The notes under the pieces are model-generated. The model searched no databases, was not told where the DNA came from, and saw nothing but the letters and a program-made list of their open reading frames with translations. The translations under genes and the position numbers were made by a program. Positions 1 to 13,016 of a DNA stretch of 64,000 nt are shown here, one piece after another. Numbering within the stretch: position 1 is the stretch's first letter; the number at the start of each line of letters is the position of its first letter. The stretch spans positions 544,975-608,974 of the forward strand of contig VWZF01002523.1 in the NCBI GenBank assembly GCA_013396755.1, given 5' to 3'. The stretch is from Sclerurus mexicanus. Its lineage: Eukaryota; Chordata; Aves; Passeriformes; Furnariidae.

Positions 1-430
1 CCCCGGCGCCCGGGACCACCCGTCACCGGGAGTCGAGGTTTCCTCTGCCGGCATCCTGGCCGGCCGGGGTCCCCCCTCCGCGTTCTTGGCATCTGGCGGC
101 AACCTGTCCCCCGGGATCCCGTCCCTGTATCGCCGGGGTTTGGGATCGGTCCCAGACCTCGGGAGAGCTGTCCCCATCCCTGGGACCGAAGAGAGACACT
201 GAAATCCAGATCCCCTGCCTCCATCCCAGACCCCCTGCCTCCGCCTCCATCCCAGCCCAGACCCCCTGCCTCCTTCACGCCGCCTCCATCCCCGGGGACT
301 GCGCTCAGTTCCTGAGCCACAGAGTCCTCAGCCCCTACCTCTGGACCTGATCCCGCTGCCAGCGCCCAGGACTGCTGTCTCCACCCCGGGGAGCTGTGGT
401 CATCCCCAAAGCCCCGGACACTGTCCTTAA
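1..430. promoter_or_regulatory. CpG-rich left edge, possible promoter or 5' UTR flank
   Basis: The first roughly 170 bases hold about 18 CpG dinucleotides (for example CCGG, GCGC and CCGCG clusters) and are very GC-rich. CpG density falls steadily after about 180 and reaches background by about 430. In vertebrates such a patch usually marks a CpG-island promoter or a first exon, and the gradient suggests that the island core lies to the left of this window. I see no start codon with a convincing frame and no clear splice donor, so I cannot say whether transcription starts here or on which strand. A GC-rich intronic patch is the alternative. Confidence 0.5.
207..291. repeat. CCT-rich minisatellite
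   Basis: About three imperfect copies of a unit near 22 bases occur here, each containing 'ccctgcctcc' and 'cctccatcccag'. The copies vary by small insertions such as an extra 'gcctcc'. It sits inside the decaying part of the CpG-rich edge. No coding frame uses it. Confidence 0.6.
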
Positions 431-3400
431 GCCCTGGGATACAGAAACAGTGAACCAGGACAAGTTGCTCCGTGGTCAGCTGTCCTCATCACCGTGAATG
501 TGCAGCGCTAAAACGTGTAGGGCAAATGGACACCAGACTGCAAGCCCTGTTTGCACTCTCCCAACCCATAGGCTCACAGCACTTTGCAAAGAGGGAACTG
601 TTGCATCTGCAACTTTGCAAAGGAAAGCATTGCCCCTTGGTGGCAGGAATGGGGGACCCTTGTGAAATTCAGAATTGGCCGGCCCAGAGTCCCTCACTCC
701 TCTCAAACTGCAGTTACCTCTGTCATGGCTGACTGACTTAGGTCCCTGATGTGGATACGATTTGTCTGCACTGGGATGTGAACTGCAGAGTTAGTGAACC
801 CAGAGAAACCAAGTGTTTCTGGAGGTAAAGCCCGGAGGCTGCTCTGCACCAGGTCACCACACAGAAGGTGGGTGTCTTCTCAGCTTTTTGCCTGTAGCCA
901 AAGCTGCTCCAACTATATGAACCCTACTGAGTGATGGATGAGACTTTGTGAGATGGGAGCCCTCCCAGGCAGTGGAATGAAAGCAGATTAAGGCAGCAAG
1001 TGTATTTAGATGAATATGAGCTTAATCCACTAACCAGATCAATCAAAGCTGCAAGTGATGCTTTTTCCCTGGAGTGCCTTGCTGTTCCTGTTCCTACATC
1101 ACTGCAGGAAAAGAAGCTCTGCCTGGCATGTACAGCAGCTGCCCTCCTACATCTGGACCTGCTTTATCTGTGCAGGCCAGCCACAACCCCAATTTCCAAC
1201 CATATTAACAAACAGTACTGTAGATTGCCATGAGAGACATGCCAAGTATGTGTCCATGCCAAGTATGGCAGGAAGGCCTCACTTCTGAGTTGGAGCACCA
1301 GCATGGTTGGAATGGGAAGTCTTGCAAAGCAAGGCAATTTGGAGATATCTCTGTGCAGTTCTGGTCACTTATCACACTTATACTGAATTATGCTTTACTT
1401 ACACAACCTCTAATGTTATTACTTCAGAGAAGCAAAGCCAGCTCTTATGCTAATTTGACTATTTGTTAGTCTAATAACTCTTACTTACATTTACTGTGCA
1501 GCTTAATATTGTCAACACTCCTTAATTTTGGTGTGTGAGTGCTTTTACGGTGAATTATAACAGTAGAGGTTAATTTGCACAAATGCAACTTCCCAACAGG
1601 CTCATATCTGTGGAGTTTATAGCGGGAGAGTTTTGTACGTCATCACGTTTGACCTCCTACACACCTCAGGCTGCTTGCCTGGTTACTTCTGCATCAGGTC
1701 CAATGTTTGCCTTGGCCCTATCTACCAATTTATTCATCGAAGAGTTTGTGATCATTTTCCAGATCACTTGTGAGCCCTGCTGAATGTCCTGAGACTGTGT
1801 CTTTCTGTGCCCTGTGCCCACAGATCAATACTTTCTCCCCTCCCAGACACAGTGGGTAACAGGAGACAGTAAAGAGCAGGCAGCACACAAGGCATGAGCT
1901 GGGAGAGTTTAACTGTGACTCACAGTGCTGGTTCATTTGAGCCAGATCAGAACAAGTTTTATGGATCTTAAGGGTCTCTGTTTGGAAATATACATTAGTT
2001 GGTTGTCTGTGTCATAAATCTCCCCATTTATCCTGCTCGAGCTGGATGAATAATTGGAGAGAGGTTTGTGGCTAATTGATTTGCTGATCAGTGAAAAGGA
2101 ATCATGAATAATTTATTTGATGAATATTATTCAACCATCCATAAAGCTGGTCAGTTACTGAAAATAATTAGTTGCAAACACTCAATTTTTCAGCCAATGG
2201 CTTTGCCCATTTGCAGGAGCACCTCACACTTCTGGCACTCGAGGATGGGTCCCCGTGGATTTCTCCTGGGCTTAGTGCAGAAGCTGCTCTTCAAAACAGC
2301 CTAAGAACTTCACCAGGGTTCTTTTGTCTATCCACTACTTCATACTTCACATTGCAAAGCTTCCTCTTCCTCTCTGTGTCCTTGCAGGTACAGGTTCTCC
2401 AGGCTGCACAGAACTTTCAAGGTGGGATTCAGCTAACACCTTCCATTTGGGATCAAAGCACTTAGCAGTTTTGCCGGTGGAAGGAGAAGATACAAGTGCA
2501 TGACAGAATCAGCTCCAGGCTCTTTCCATGTGGCAGTTTTGCTCTGTTGAATTAGTACCATCAGGTACCTGCAAAGCCAATCTTTGGGGCAGAGATGCTG
2601 CCGCTCACCCACATGGCTGTGCTGGCAAAGGGATAGAGCAGAGGGCTGGGACAAGCATACCAGAGGAGGAATATCCTGCACAGCTTCCATCTGTGCCTGG
2701 GCAGAGCTAGCTTCTAATTCCACCTTTTAAGCGTAACCCTTTAAGCAGGCCACATAAGCATATATTTTTTCTGCATCTACATGAGTCCTGGTCCTCTCCT
2801 TACAGGTATTCTTGCAGCACCCGGCACAGTAATCAGGCAATATCTGCATGGCTGCCTCTTCTGGGTTCCAAAAAAATAGGAGAAAAAAGAGACTCTGTGG
2901 TTTCTCTAAAATTGCTGTTTATTTGCCAGTTCTTGCATGTTAAAATTTCTGAGAAAACAAACAATCTCCAGAGGCTGGTTGATGTTATTTGCCTTCTAGC
3001 AGAAATCCTATCAACTTCTCCTGTGGTTCTTAGATCTGGTGGGGGCAGCTCCCCTCCCTCCTCTTTTTCCACCCCCAAGCAACACACAGACACCCTCTCC
3101 ATTGAATTAGCATCATCTTTCCCCTGCAATATCATCTTGGAGTGGTTTCCTTGGCTCACAAGCAGTTGCAAATTTGTTCTCTCCCATGCTGGGGATTCCG
3201 AGCAGCAGGAGTCAGGAGCTGCCTGCAGTGTAGTCTATCCTGTGCCAGGCTGCACTCTGTTTGGGAATGAGAATCTCCTCTTCCAGTTGGATCGGGGGCA
3301 ATTCAGAAATCCCTATAGAAGTCCTACTCCTTTTAAGTTTAATGGGAATAGGACACTTGAGAGCACACGAGCTTCTTGTCCCTGATCCATTGCGGAGAGC

Positions 3401-5835
3401 TCCCTTTCTGATGGGGGGCAGCTGCAAGCCTGCGGTATGGGGGAGTGATTTTGTGGGGAGTTCAGTGGATGCTCAGCCTTGAGCAGGGCCAATGAACGCC
3501 CCTGAAGGTGAGCTGCTGTGGGAGGGCTGCTACCGCACCCGCCTGCGCTGCAGGAAGTTCACAGCCTGGGACCGAGGGGCTAATTTCATTATGCCATGTT
3601 TGTAGCCAGAGTCAGGAGTTTAATTATGTCTTTCCTCTTCTTGCTGGCTCTCAGCAAAGTCACGTCTGCTCTGCTCTGTGTGATGCTCAGCCGTGCCTGG
3701 GAGAAAGTGGGCTTGTTACACAGCAGGGAGGTGGGAGTGGAGGCCACAGATATAAGTGTTTGCGGTGAAAGTCCCTACTTTGGGTTCTTACACCAAGCCA
3801 CTGGTTGCTGATGCCAGGCTGGGAATTTGCATGTAGTGCTTATGGCCCAGAGAGAGGGGTTGTGCACAGTCCTCTGGGTCTGGGACCACAGCTTCCTCTC
3901 GGATATTCCCTGTGCTCAGCTGCAGCAGCTGTGTCACTGTGTGCAGCCCACGAGGGTCAGGATGCAGCCCTGGATACAGCCCCATTCACAGCTTGTGCCA
4001 CGGGACCAGCCAATACCTCTTCTCCTTCCTGCTCTCCGTTTCTCTGGGATGTCCTCCCCCAGGACCCTTCACGCTGCCAGGGAGAGCTAACCCCGGCTGC
4101 TGGGGAGCCAGGGCTGCCAGGGCTGCTCCACCACCTGAATTTACAGTGCTTTAATGTATTCCTCCCTTCCCCTTGCAGCAGATGCTCCGTGTAAATCAGC
4201 GCTGCAGATGAGCTGTACCGTTTTACACCAGCTGGGACTTTTGGCCCTGGAAGACTTTGTTGTGGCCTCCAATAAATACACAAAGACATCAACCCAGGCT
4301 GAGCAGGAGGGTTAGGAGCTGCCTGTCAGCCCACGGCAACAACCCAGAGAGGACTCGGAAGCCTGTGCCAGGGTTCGGTGAGCTGGGATGGTCCCCAGAG
4401 CAATGGAGAGGAGGTGTCTTTTGTGTGTGATTGCTTCCTGGGGAAAAAAGGGCTCTGAGAGAGATGCCCTGTGTACCCACCTTACCTTGATGCCTTTATC
4501 TTTGCAGACTGCCTTTGAAGTGAGCCTGCCTGGAAGCAAAGCAGTGATGCGCGGGCATTTTTCACTTTCAGATTTGCTGTTGAACTTATTTAGGTGGAGG
4601 ATGGGTTTAATGGTCCAGGCTTAGCAGAAAAAAAGGAGGAAGTTTGCTCAAGACAACTTAATTGATCTTAATGAGACAGGAAGGTCTTTGTGCTGCAAAT
4701 ACCAGTGTTTGTTTTGTGGGTTTAATGCATCTTCTGGCTGGGTTTGATTACTCTGGGGAAGTCCTCTGGCCTAATAAACAGAACCATAGGGAATTAGCCT
4801 GATAATTTCAGATGCTGCTCTCAGCCCAAAACAGCACAGCCTTCCATGGGGGAAACAGAACTGGGGAAAATGTAATTGCAATGGATTCGATTAGCTCCCA
4901 ATTACCAGCCTGCTTTGGCTCTGGTGGGTGGGCAGCGGCCAGGGCTGGGTGCCCAGGGAGAGGGCACACTGAGTGCTGTCCTCCAGCAGGGAGACACCAA
5001 GCCCACTTGGGCACCCAGTGGGGAGCTGATGCTTTCAAAGAGAAAGGAAATTGTCAATGGGAAGCCTTGTGGATTTTACCTCTAGTTGATGAAAGTGGTT
5101 GTTTCAGAGGGAAAATTCTTTTTCAAACCGCGGGCATTTGGATCGTGACTTTCTTAGAAAATGGTGTAATTTCTGCTTTCCTCTCTACACTGAAAAATGG
5201 GGCCACAATGTGGTTTTGTGCTTGTTTTTTATTGGTATCTCCTTAAATGGAAGGGAGAAAAATTACTTTGAATCTCACAGCTGCTGCTGAAAAAGTGTTT
5301 CTCTGCAGAGCGTTGTTTCTACTGAGAGGTTTCTTCATGCCTGTTAGCAGCTGCCTGTCCCCAGGGGCTCCCTGGGGTACACCCGTATCCAAACCTGTCC
5401 CAAGCTGGGGCTGGGGTGAGGAGGTGGCTAAGCTCATGCTAGTGATATACCTTGTTCCTGCATCCATGGCTGAGAAATGTCCCCTGAGATGCCAAGACCT
5501 GGCATGTCTTTGAAAAATGAGGGCAAGAATAGGGCTGTGCCATTCCTGGTACAGCTCACTGCCGCCTGGCAGAGAAACTCCACACTTGTCTCCCTGGACA
5601 CCCTTGGCACGGTGCCTCCTGCTGCTGTTGGTGCCAGGGTAAGGCAGGCACAGCTCACACAGGGATGCCAGACACTGGAGTCTTGTGGTGCCTTCTCATG
5701 GCAAGGGGAGGAGTTGGTGAAAACACAGCAGCTTCTTAGTGCTTTTCTTCTAGACAAACAGAACAAGGAGATAAATCACTGCAAGCTCTCCTTGCTTCCA
5801 TCAGTAGGAGAGAAAAGAAAATGCTCATTTGTCTT
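431..5835. other. Noncoding stretch, no gene recognised
   Basis: All frames here are short, overlap on both strands and lack splice-site context or family resemblance. Base composition becomes ordinary after the CpG-rich edge. The 144-codon frame on the plus strand starting near 4812 shows no domain I recognise. AT-rich patches with TAATTA or TTAAT-type cores lie around 2100-2170 and 4650-4810, and the latter is listed separately as a possible conserved element. No interspersed repeat was identified with confidence. Confidence 0.5.
4640..4815. promoter_or_regulatory. Candidate conserved noncoding element (weak)
   Basis: This block is more AT-rich than its flanks and carries several homeobox-like cores (CTTAATTGATC, CTTAATGAG, GGGAATTAGCC, GATAATTTC). 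No open frame or repeat explains it. The call rests only on composition and motif clustering. Alignment to other birds is needed to separate it from ordinary noncoding DNA. Confidence 0.2.
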
Positions 5836-5915
5836 ATTTTCTTTCTTTCTTTTCTTTCTTTCCTTCCTTTCTTTTCTTCCTTCCCTCCTTCCCTCCTTCC
5901 TTCCTTCCTTCCTTC
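5836..5915. repeat. (CTTT)/(CCTT) microsatellite, polypyrimidine tract
   Basis: About 80 bases are almost purely C and T on the plus strand, first as CTTT-type units and then as CCTT/CCCT-type units ending in five clean TTCC units. The tract keeps several frames open, which explains the artificial poly-Ser/Phe/Leu and Lys/Glu/Arg open frames crossing it on both strands. Long homopurine-homopyrimidine tracts can adopt triplex (H-DNA) structure and are length-unstable. Confidence 0.95.
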
Positions 5916-8900
5916 ACCTTTGCAAACAAAACTCACTTAAAAGTGTCTCCCCTCCAGAAATTCCTTCTCCCTGCTCCAAATCCATCCACGTGGGATGCAT
6001 CATGTGGCCAGTACATGGCTCTGCACAGGTGTAGAGACAAGACAAAGCCACCTCGCCATTGTCCCCAACCTGTCCTCACTGCTCAGCCACCTCCCAGAGA
6101 CATGTCAGAACTCCAGGGACAGGCAGAGTCCCGGTGACAGGGGCTGAGCAGCACCGAGGGGCTGAGTCACAGGGAAGCCTCTGCATCCCAGGGAACGTCA
6201 TGAGAAGAGCAAAGAAGGAGAAAGATTATTTATAGCTGCAAAAGCAATTATACAGAGCTGGTGTAGAGGAGCTGGCAGGCTGCTGGCTGTGCAGGCACGG
6301 TCACAGAGGCAGTGGGATGGGAGGCTGGGAGCTCATGGTGGGATGGAGGGCAAGGCTGTTCCTGCCAGGGCATGGTTGACCATGGTTGGCTGGCTGCACT
6401 CCATAGGAAAACCAGGAGCACTCACTGTCCACCTCTGCCTTTTTCACATCAGTATAGCTCTGAGTTACAGCCCCCAGCACCCCCTCAGCTTTCTTCAGAG
6501 CTCAGAAAATCCCCTTTGCTGCTTTCTTGCCCCCTTGGACCAGGGATTTGTTCCACTCATTACTTCTGCTTCCCAGATCAATTTGCCATTTTTCACATTG
6601 GTTGCTGTCTATTTTCCCACTCTGGCTGTTAGTGGATTTGGGGGCTTTATTGCTAATTACTGTTCTTACTTCTCTGCTGGGGGAAATACTTCCCAGTTCA
6701 TTTTTAACTGATGTTAAGGGCACTACAAAGTATTTACTAGAGATGAATATTTTCAAATCAGGCTGTCTGGACAAGATGCTTTGGCTTGCAGCTCTTGTCA
6801 GAGGTTAGTGATACCCTGAAATACTCTCTTGTACTCAAACATGTCAGGGCTGAGATAAGGCACAGTCTCACTGTGGAATTTATGGTTGGAGACCAAATGA
6901 CTATATAGGGAATGCACGGCTGGAGACTGTGAGGGTGAGACAAAAGCTTCCTGCAGAAGCCCAGGCAGCTGCAAAGTTGGGTTATATTTAATTTCAAATG
7001 CCTGGAGGGTTCCTGTTTGATTTCTGGGAGGATTTCAGAGTGAGAGCTAATAGGGGTACACTTGAGGTAGATCTAAGGCTCTTTGCAAACAGCATATGGG
7101 CACCTGCTGAGCTTTTCAGAAGCTGGGACACTGCTGATTTCTCTGTGCAGTGAGGAGGAGAGGTCCCAGGCAAGAGGAAGGCAAGGGAAAGGGAGGTTGC
7201 ACAGGCCACAGTGTCCCCAGATGCCCTGGCAGGGCAGTGGGCAGGCAATCTTCAGCCCTGGCAAGACAAACTGCCCAGGAATACCTTGGGAGGCAACTTG
7301 TGGCCTTTCAATGTGCTTTAGAAACAGACAAATGATTCAGGCCCAAAGCTGTTTGGATAACAAGAACTTTGGTCTGATGAGGGAGATCCATCAGCTGAAG
7401 TTTATTAATCCAAAACCCCAGCTGAAGCTGTCAGGTTAAGCAAGGGCTGGAGCTTCTGGCCTTGCTCCTTGCCCAGTGAGTCAGATGTCTTGGTGTGGCA
7501 CAGGCACAGGAAGGCTCTGCACAGCATTGCTCCTCTCCCTTGGAGTTTTTTCAGTCATTGGAAAACCTAGGGGGAAAAAAAAAGATTGAGAAATCTTGCC
7601 AAACTCCGTTAAAAGGCTGCAAGCTCAAGCATCAGAAATTAGGCAGGGCTAGTTTTATGGTAGTTGGTTTGACCTTCGTTCTGCCCCCATCTACATTACG
7701 ATGCAATGTTTAGTTAAATGATCACTGACTTCTTTCTCCTGGGGCTTTTCACTCATTCCGCTGCACATGGAGCAAAATTAAAGTTGTGCAGGAACCACAA
7801 ATCTGGCCTTTCCCAGCATTTGAGGACTTGCCTTGCTGCCTGAGCAATGTTGGGGTTTTTTAACAGAGCTTTTTGTCTGCAGGATCTTAAATAATTTGGT
7901 ATCAGTTCCATTCCCATGGAATTCATCAGATAATTAGCTGTTCATTACAAGTGAGCAGCATATAGCATTGTTACCTTGCCTCCCCTAATGCAAGGCTTTG
8001 CATGTCACTGTGGTATGGTTTTTCTATTAAAGCAGGCTGGTTGGTAAATGCCCCAAGAGACTCTTGATTCACACACTGCAGACCAGGCTTCTATATTAAA
8101 AACCCATTTAAAGTTCCCCAGCAAAACATGCGAGTCAGAAAAGTTAAATTGTGTTAATTCTGTCTTGAATGTCCCAAGGATAAGCAAGGCCAGGATGCTG
8201 CTCTCGGTTCCCATGCACTGCTCCCTGCTAATATGCACTAATTTTCCTGGGGAGCTGCAGATATCGCTGTCGAGTGGGGTTATTACAAATAGGTTACTGG
8301 AGCTTTGTGCAGGGGAAAATGGGTTTATTTTCTGCGGAAAGGATAGTGAATTTGCATGTCAATGAATACCTTTTCCTAGAAGGACTTTTCCATTATAGGA
8401 GTAATAAATTCTTCTTGTGGATAAACCGCTCCAACCATCTCACCTGTGGGATGTGCATCCCCAGCCTTTGTAGCCTTCTCATAAAGGTGGTGGCAGGGAA
8501 GCTGTGGCCTGGCCAAAGGGTACTGTGAAGAGGGAAGGAGTGAAGCCAGCCCTCCGTGCTCTGTTGCCTCACTGCATTGCACAAATGGCCAGGATGGAGA
8601 TGACTTGTATGATGGGCAAAGCAGCCCAGCGGTCTACTTAAAGCTGAAAATATCACAGCAGCTGGAGTAATGGAGGGGCCATGGGAAGGGGGTGTGTGAA
8701 TTTTAGCCTCATGAGAAGACACAGCTCTGGAAAGGAGCAGATAATCGCAGTGGTGATGGACTGCATGAATCATTTACAGGGATGTAATCTCACGCCATAT
8801 GTTATGTGTCAGTATGTGGAGAACATGTCACATCCATTAGGATAATAATTGCACAGTTCATCTTTTTTTGGCAAAAAAAAGTAAAGAAAAAAAATCACTC

Positions 8901-10764
8901 TCTATACTCGGCAGCACTTGCAGGGTAGAGCTAGGAAATGTTCCTGTGACGGAGAGACTGGGTACTGAGGGCAGGCACTTAGGGAAGTATCAGGTTGTGT
9001 CAAAGAAGAGGAAAAGGAAACAGCTGGGTGAGAAGGAGGGAGTGGAGAGACAATACTGCTTCAGTAGGCCAAGAGGGCTAAATAAAACATTAGCCTTTCC
9101 CTGGGCATCTGTGAGGAGATCAGGATGGATGCCAAGCCCTGGGTGTAGGAAAGCCAAAGTCTTTTGCACGCTCACATCTTCCTCATTTCCAGCCAGAAAT
9201 GCTCCAGACTCTGAATTTCGTTAAGCCCTTTCTGTGAGATTACAGGCCCCCTTGCTGCTAGAGCTTCCCCCCTTGCTAGGTAGGGCTCTGCAGCCACGAT
9301 CAGTGCCCCTGCCCTTCTGCAGCTCTCTGTGACTGTGCCAGAGAGTCTTGTGGAACAGGATGGATGGCTTGGGCATGGGTGAGCAGTTGTGTCCCCAAAG
9401 GACCCCATGTCCTGTGGGGTGGTGTGGGGCTGGCAGCCCCTGTGGGCAGCATGTGCAGAAGGGGTGGCCACACGTGTGGTTGAATCACCCTCCTAAGGTG
9501 TGCCGGGTGCTGCGGGTTCGGCCAGGAATTAGTTTTCATTAGTGGTTTTCCAGGCTTTTAGGCAGCCAAGCAGCCATGCTTGGAAGACTCTGGGGTGAGT
9601 TGTCATTTTTGCACAAAGGTAGCTAAGCTCTCAAATCCTATTAGTGGAGAGGGAAGAGACGCTGAAAGTGACCTGACGCAAGACAGAATCCAGCTGTGAC
9701 AGCCAGGGAAGGACATCGTCTCATTGTCTGAGCTCCCTCACACACTCCTCACCGCACACCGGCAAGGCTGATGGTTATTTCTCCCCCAGGCCAGCCAACC
9801 TGGTGCAGCCCACATCCTTCCAAAACTACCTGACCTCCGTGGTACCCACCATCCACACTGGTACTGCCCATACTGCCCACCTCCTGACACCATTCCCCCA
9901 GGCTCCTCTGCCTGCTCCTCCTTCCTCTAGTGCCTTTATACATGGAGGAGCTAAAATTCAGCCCTCAGGCTCCCCCATCAAGAAAAGTTTTGTCTCTCCT
10001 GCTAACTAACACTGGCTTGGCAGGTGAAGGCTACTGTGCAAATTAACTATACTTAGCCTTCCAGGTTTTTGCAAGACACTTGATTCAAGCATTGAGTGCC
10101 ATTTCTATTTAAAAAAAAAATTAGTGCTGCCTAATATCAGTGAAACGTAAGTCAAGAGGCAGAAAAATTGTTCAGGCTAGAAATTGCCATCAGCAGACAG
10201 TCATCACCCGTGGATGCTGCCACTGATGCAGGGAGGCCTCCAGGGTGTCCCACTCCATGGGCAGGGAGCAATGCCAGGCATTGAGCAGTGCCCAGGAGCA
10301 GTCCTGTGGGCATGCGCAAGCCCTCACACACAGACACGAATGCTCAAAGGGACAGGGCCATATTTTTGCTACAGAAAACAGGAGAGCTCTTGTGCACATT
10401 CCCTCCTGTCTTGTGCTGCCCATCCCACTGCAGGAGCTTCCTGCCCTTTGTGCAAGTCCTGCTAACAGCACTCACTGAGATGCTTCAAATTTTCATGGGT
10501 CTAATTTATCCCCACTACTCCTCCTCCTCTTCAGGCATAAGCCCACAAGGCTTTTTAAAGTGCAGCAGCATCAAGAGACCTTCAAAGAAACACATCCCCT
10601 GGAGCGAGAGAACACTGGTGCCTCTTTTCAAAAATCACAGCAATGAGAGATGCCTCATGGAGCAGAGCTGTGCATTCCAGCCAGCCCTGGGAGTCAGGAC
10701 TGGGAGCAGGGACCTGCAGCTTCAGATGTGGTCCATTGCCTCCCCAGCACTGAGGGGAGACAGC
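5916..10764. other. Noncoding stretch, no gene recognised
   Basis: Short frames on both strands show no recognisable family and no paired splice signals. There is a small A-rich run near 8873-8900 and a run of nine to ten A residues near 10111. AT-rich noncoding sequence with TAAT-type cores occurs around 7850-8010. I saw no interspersed repeat that I could name. Confidence 0.5.
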
Positions 10765-10882
10765 ATCATAGAATCATGCAATCGATGAGGTTGGAAGAGC
10801 CTTTTCTAAGATCGAGTCCAACTGTTAACCCAGCACTGTCAAGTCCACCACTAAACCATGTCCCTGAGTGCCACATCTACCG
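10765..10882 (-). mobile_element. CR1 LINE fragment (3' end), minus orientation
   Basis: The plus strand reads 'atcatagaatcatgcaatcg', then a 'gaggttggaagagcctttt' block and 'gatcgagtccaac', then 'accatgtccctgagtgccac'. This is the reverse complement of the 3'-terminal part of avian CR1 elements, including the terminal octamer-like repeat. Only about 118 bases remain, so the copy is strongly 5'-truncated, as is usual for CR1, and moderately diverged. Confidence 0.9.
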
Positions 10883-12640
10883 CATCACCCCAAGCTGAGA
10901 ATGGCTCTGCTCAGCTCACAGGCTGTCACCTGCCACTCTCCAGCATTGATTTTTACATCCAAAGGGCTGGAAACAATCACACAAGGGAATGGTGGGCTGA
11001 CTTTTCTTCCCTAGCAATTTTAATTTTTCTCTGGTTGCCCCGAGTGTCTCTTGGACCTTCTAGTGATAAACTGCCAAAAAAAAAAAAAAAAAAAGCTAGT
11101 GGGATTTGGCATTTCTGTTTCCTTCTTAATGGCAGAGTATTGCAAAGGGCTTAACAAGCCATCTGACATGGCATAGGAGAACAGCGTCTGTCCTGCATCT
11201 CAGCTCCTAAACTGGGCAGACTGGGAAATTTTACACTCACCAAAAATTCCAGCAGAATTTTGAAGAAGAAAATGCCATTACCCACGGGGACCATGGCTGT
11301 GACTGAAACTGTAGAGTAAGACCCGCTGGGAGACTAACAAGAAAATGCATGCTCATCAGAGACATGAGGGCTCCCTTTTGGGTCCAACGCACAGACCAAA
11401 ATTTTGGGCAGTGGATACCAATATCACACCACCCAGAGCCCTTTTACTTTGCATTTCCCAGCCTCATGTTGCAGTTGGGGCTGGAAGCAGGGAAGGACCA
11501 AAGCATAGCCACCTCCAGTGAGCTTTCTGACACTTTCTGCACGTTATTCTCTCTGTCAAATGATTTTCACCCCCCAGCAACTTTGAGGCAGCGTGGTGTG
11601 CAGTGAAGAATACAATAAAATTGAATTATTCTGGCATGAGAAATTTTTCTCCTCCCCATTTGTCAAGCTTTCTGCGTCTTGTTCCAAAGCAAAGAAAAAT
11701 CACCAAACGATCCATCAGAAGGGGGATAAAACATAAAACCTCTGAAGAAGGTGTGCTGGATGGCACAGCACCTGAGCAGTCCCTGGGGTGCTCAGGCTCT
11801 CTGCCTGGATTCTGAACCACCACCCCCAGCCCATCACCCTGGTGTCCTGCCCCTCTGCCTGGTGATCTCTTGCAAAATAATCTGCAGCAAAATAGCTACT
11901 GTATGATGTCAGGTAGGATAGTCCCAGGTGAGGTTGTTTCCAGGGGCAGGTTTCCATTGTCCCTGGAGGGATTGGAAGTGGGATGGTATTGCAGAGGTTG
12001 TGCTCTCTGAGCTCCCCCTCTGCATACAACGTGCCAGGGAAGTCAGCTGAAAAGATGAATTTCATATTGATTTCTATAGCTAGATCCCTGTTCTGCTATG
12101 ATTTGTTATTAGGGAGCTGAGCAGCACACAGGAACAGAAAACTGCAAGGGTGGCTTGAACTACTGACGGGTTTTCTGAAAAGCCAGGAAAAACTGAAAAA
12201 GCCACTAAGAAGGAGGAAAATACTCTGCTCTAAAAGGAATAAATGGGGAGATAAGGAGTTTTGCAGGGTATGTGTTTCTTCTTTCTTATGAAGGGAGATT
12301 ATACTCAAATTCACATCTTCCTCCAGAATACTTTGATGAAGTAGCATTTTTTGAACGAAATGACTGTGTCAAAAGGTGCCCAGCTCTATTTTACTTTACC
12401 ACATCTGTGGTTTTATGTGGTTTTATCTGTGAACACAGCTTCTCTCAACAGACCAAGGACTTTCTATTTTTCTTTTTTTTTGTGGCCTAGCAAAGGTCAA
12501 ACTCATAGTCTGTTTGAACTTCATAGAAGAAGCTGTATTGGACTTGGCATATGTCATCAGAGTGAAGGAAGCAGCAAGGCAGGGCTCAGTGGCTGGATGG
12601 GTGAAAGGCTGGGGAACGGGATGATTCAGCCCACAAGGCA
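10883..12640. other. Noncoding stretch with poly(A) tract, no gene recognised
   Basis: Apart from the poly(A) run at 11076-11094, nothing repetitive was recognised. Frames are short and overlap on both strands, with no family resemblance. The sequence just left of the next CR1 copy (about 12555-12640) may be a more diverged part of that element. Confidence 0.45.
11076..11094. repeat. Poly(A) tract (19 A)
   Basis: A run of 19 A residues directly follows 'gataaactgcc'. No AATAAA lies at a suitable distance upstream, and no target-site duplication was noticed. I treat it as a simple mononucleotide repeat rather than the tail of a retroposed gene, although a degraded retroposon tail is possible. 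Confidence 0.9.
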
Positions 12641-12713
12641 GGGCCAGGAGTTGGCCTCGATGATCCTTGAGGGTCTCTTCCAATTCAGGATATTCTACAA
12701 TTCTATGATTCTT
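12641..12713 (+). mobile_element. CR1 LINE 3' terminus, plus orientation
   Basis: The block 'ttggcctcgatgatccttga', followed by 'gggtctcttccaattcagga' and ending 'acaattctatgattctt', is the characteristic end of an avian CR1 copy with its terminal octamer. Only the last 70 or so bases are clear. A diverged continuation to the left, to about 12555, is possible. Orientation is opposite to the copy at 10.77 kb. Confidence 0.85.
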
Positions 12714-12990
12714 TAAGCAGAATATCAGTGGCTCCAGTTTCGTCCTTGCCTGCCCTTTGATCTCCAGGCGCTGCCTGCAGTGCAGTTCATCTCTGAGTCG
12801 AGGCTGCCTGCACGCTGCCAACTGGCAGGGATTCCCTTTGACAGCCCAAATCTGTCAGCAGCCAAATACCTTGAATTCCAGAAGGTATCACTGTAGACAT
12901 TAAAGAAAAATAAAGTGGCTGTCCTTTCAGAGAACTTTTTTTTTTCTTAAAAAGAAAAGAAAACCATAAGGCTTTTTCCTGTCTGAAAAA

Positions 12991-13016
12991 TAAACCAAAC
13001 CAAACCAAAACAAAAG
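12991..13016. repeat. Short (AAACC)n-like repeat
   Basis: Three to four AAACC/AAACA units lie downstream of an A-rich and T-rich stretch at 12937-12960. A similar short AAACC array occurs at 58716-58737. Both are too short to be more than simple repeats. Confidence 0.7.

Noticed and set aside
5477..6034. 185-codon plus-strand open frame
   Set aside because: It is kept open by the CTTT/CCTT microsatellite. The middle is low-complexity Ser/Phe/Leu and the rest has no domain or splice context.
11076..11094. Poly(A) run considered as the tail of a processed pseudogene
   Set aside because: No upstream polyadenylation hexamer at a suitable distance, no recognisable gene body and no flanking direct repeats were seen.
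12991..13016. AAACC array considered as a degenerate telomeric repeat
   Set aside because: The vertebrate telomere unit is TTAGGG/CCCTAA. These units lack it and the array is very short.
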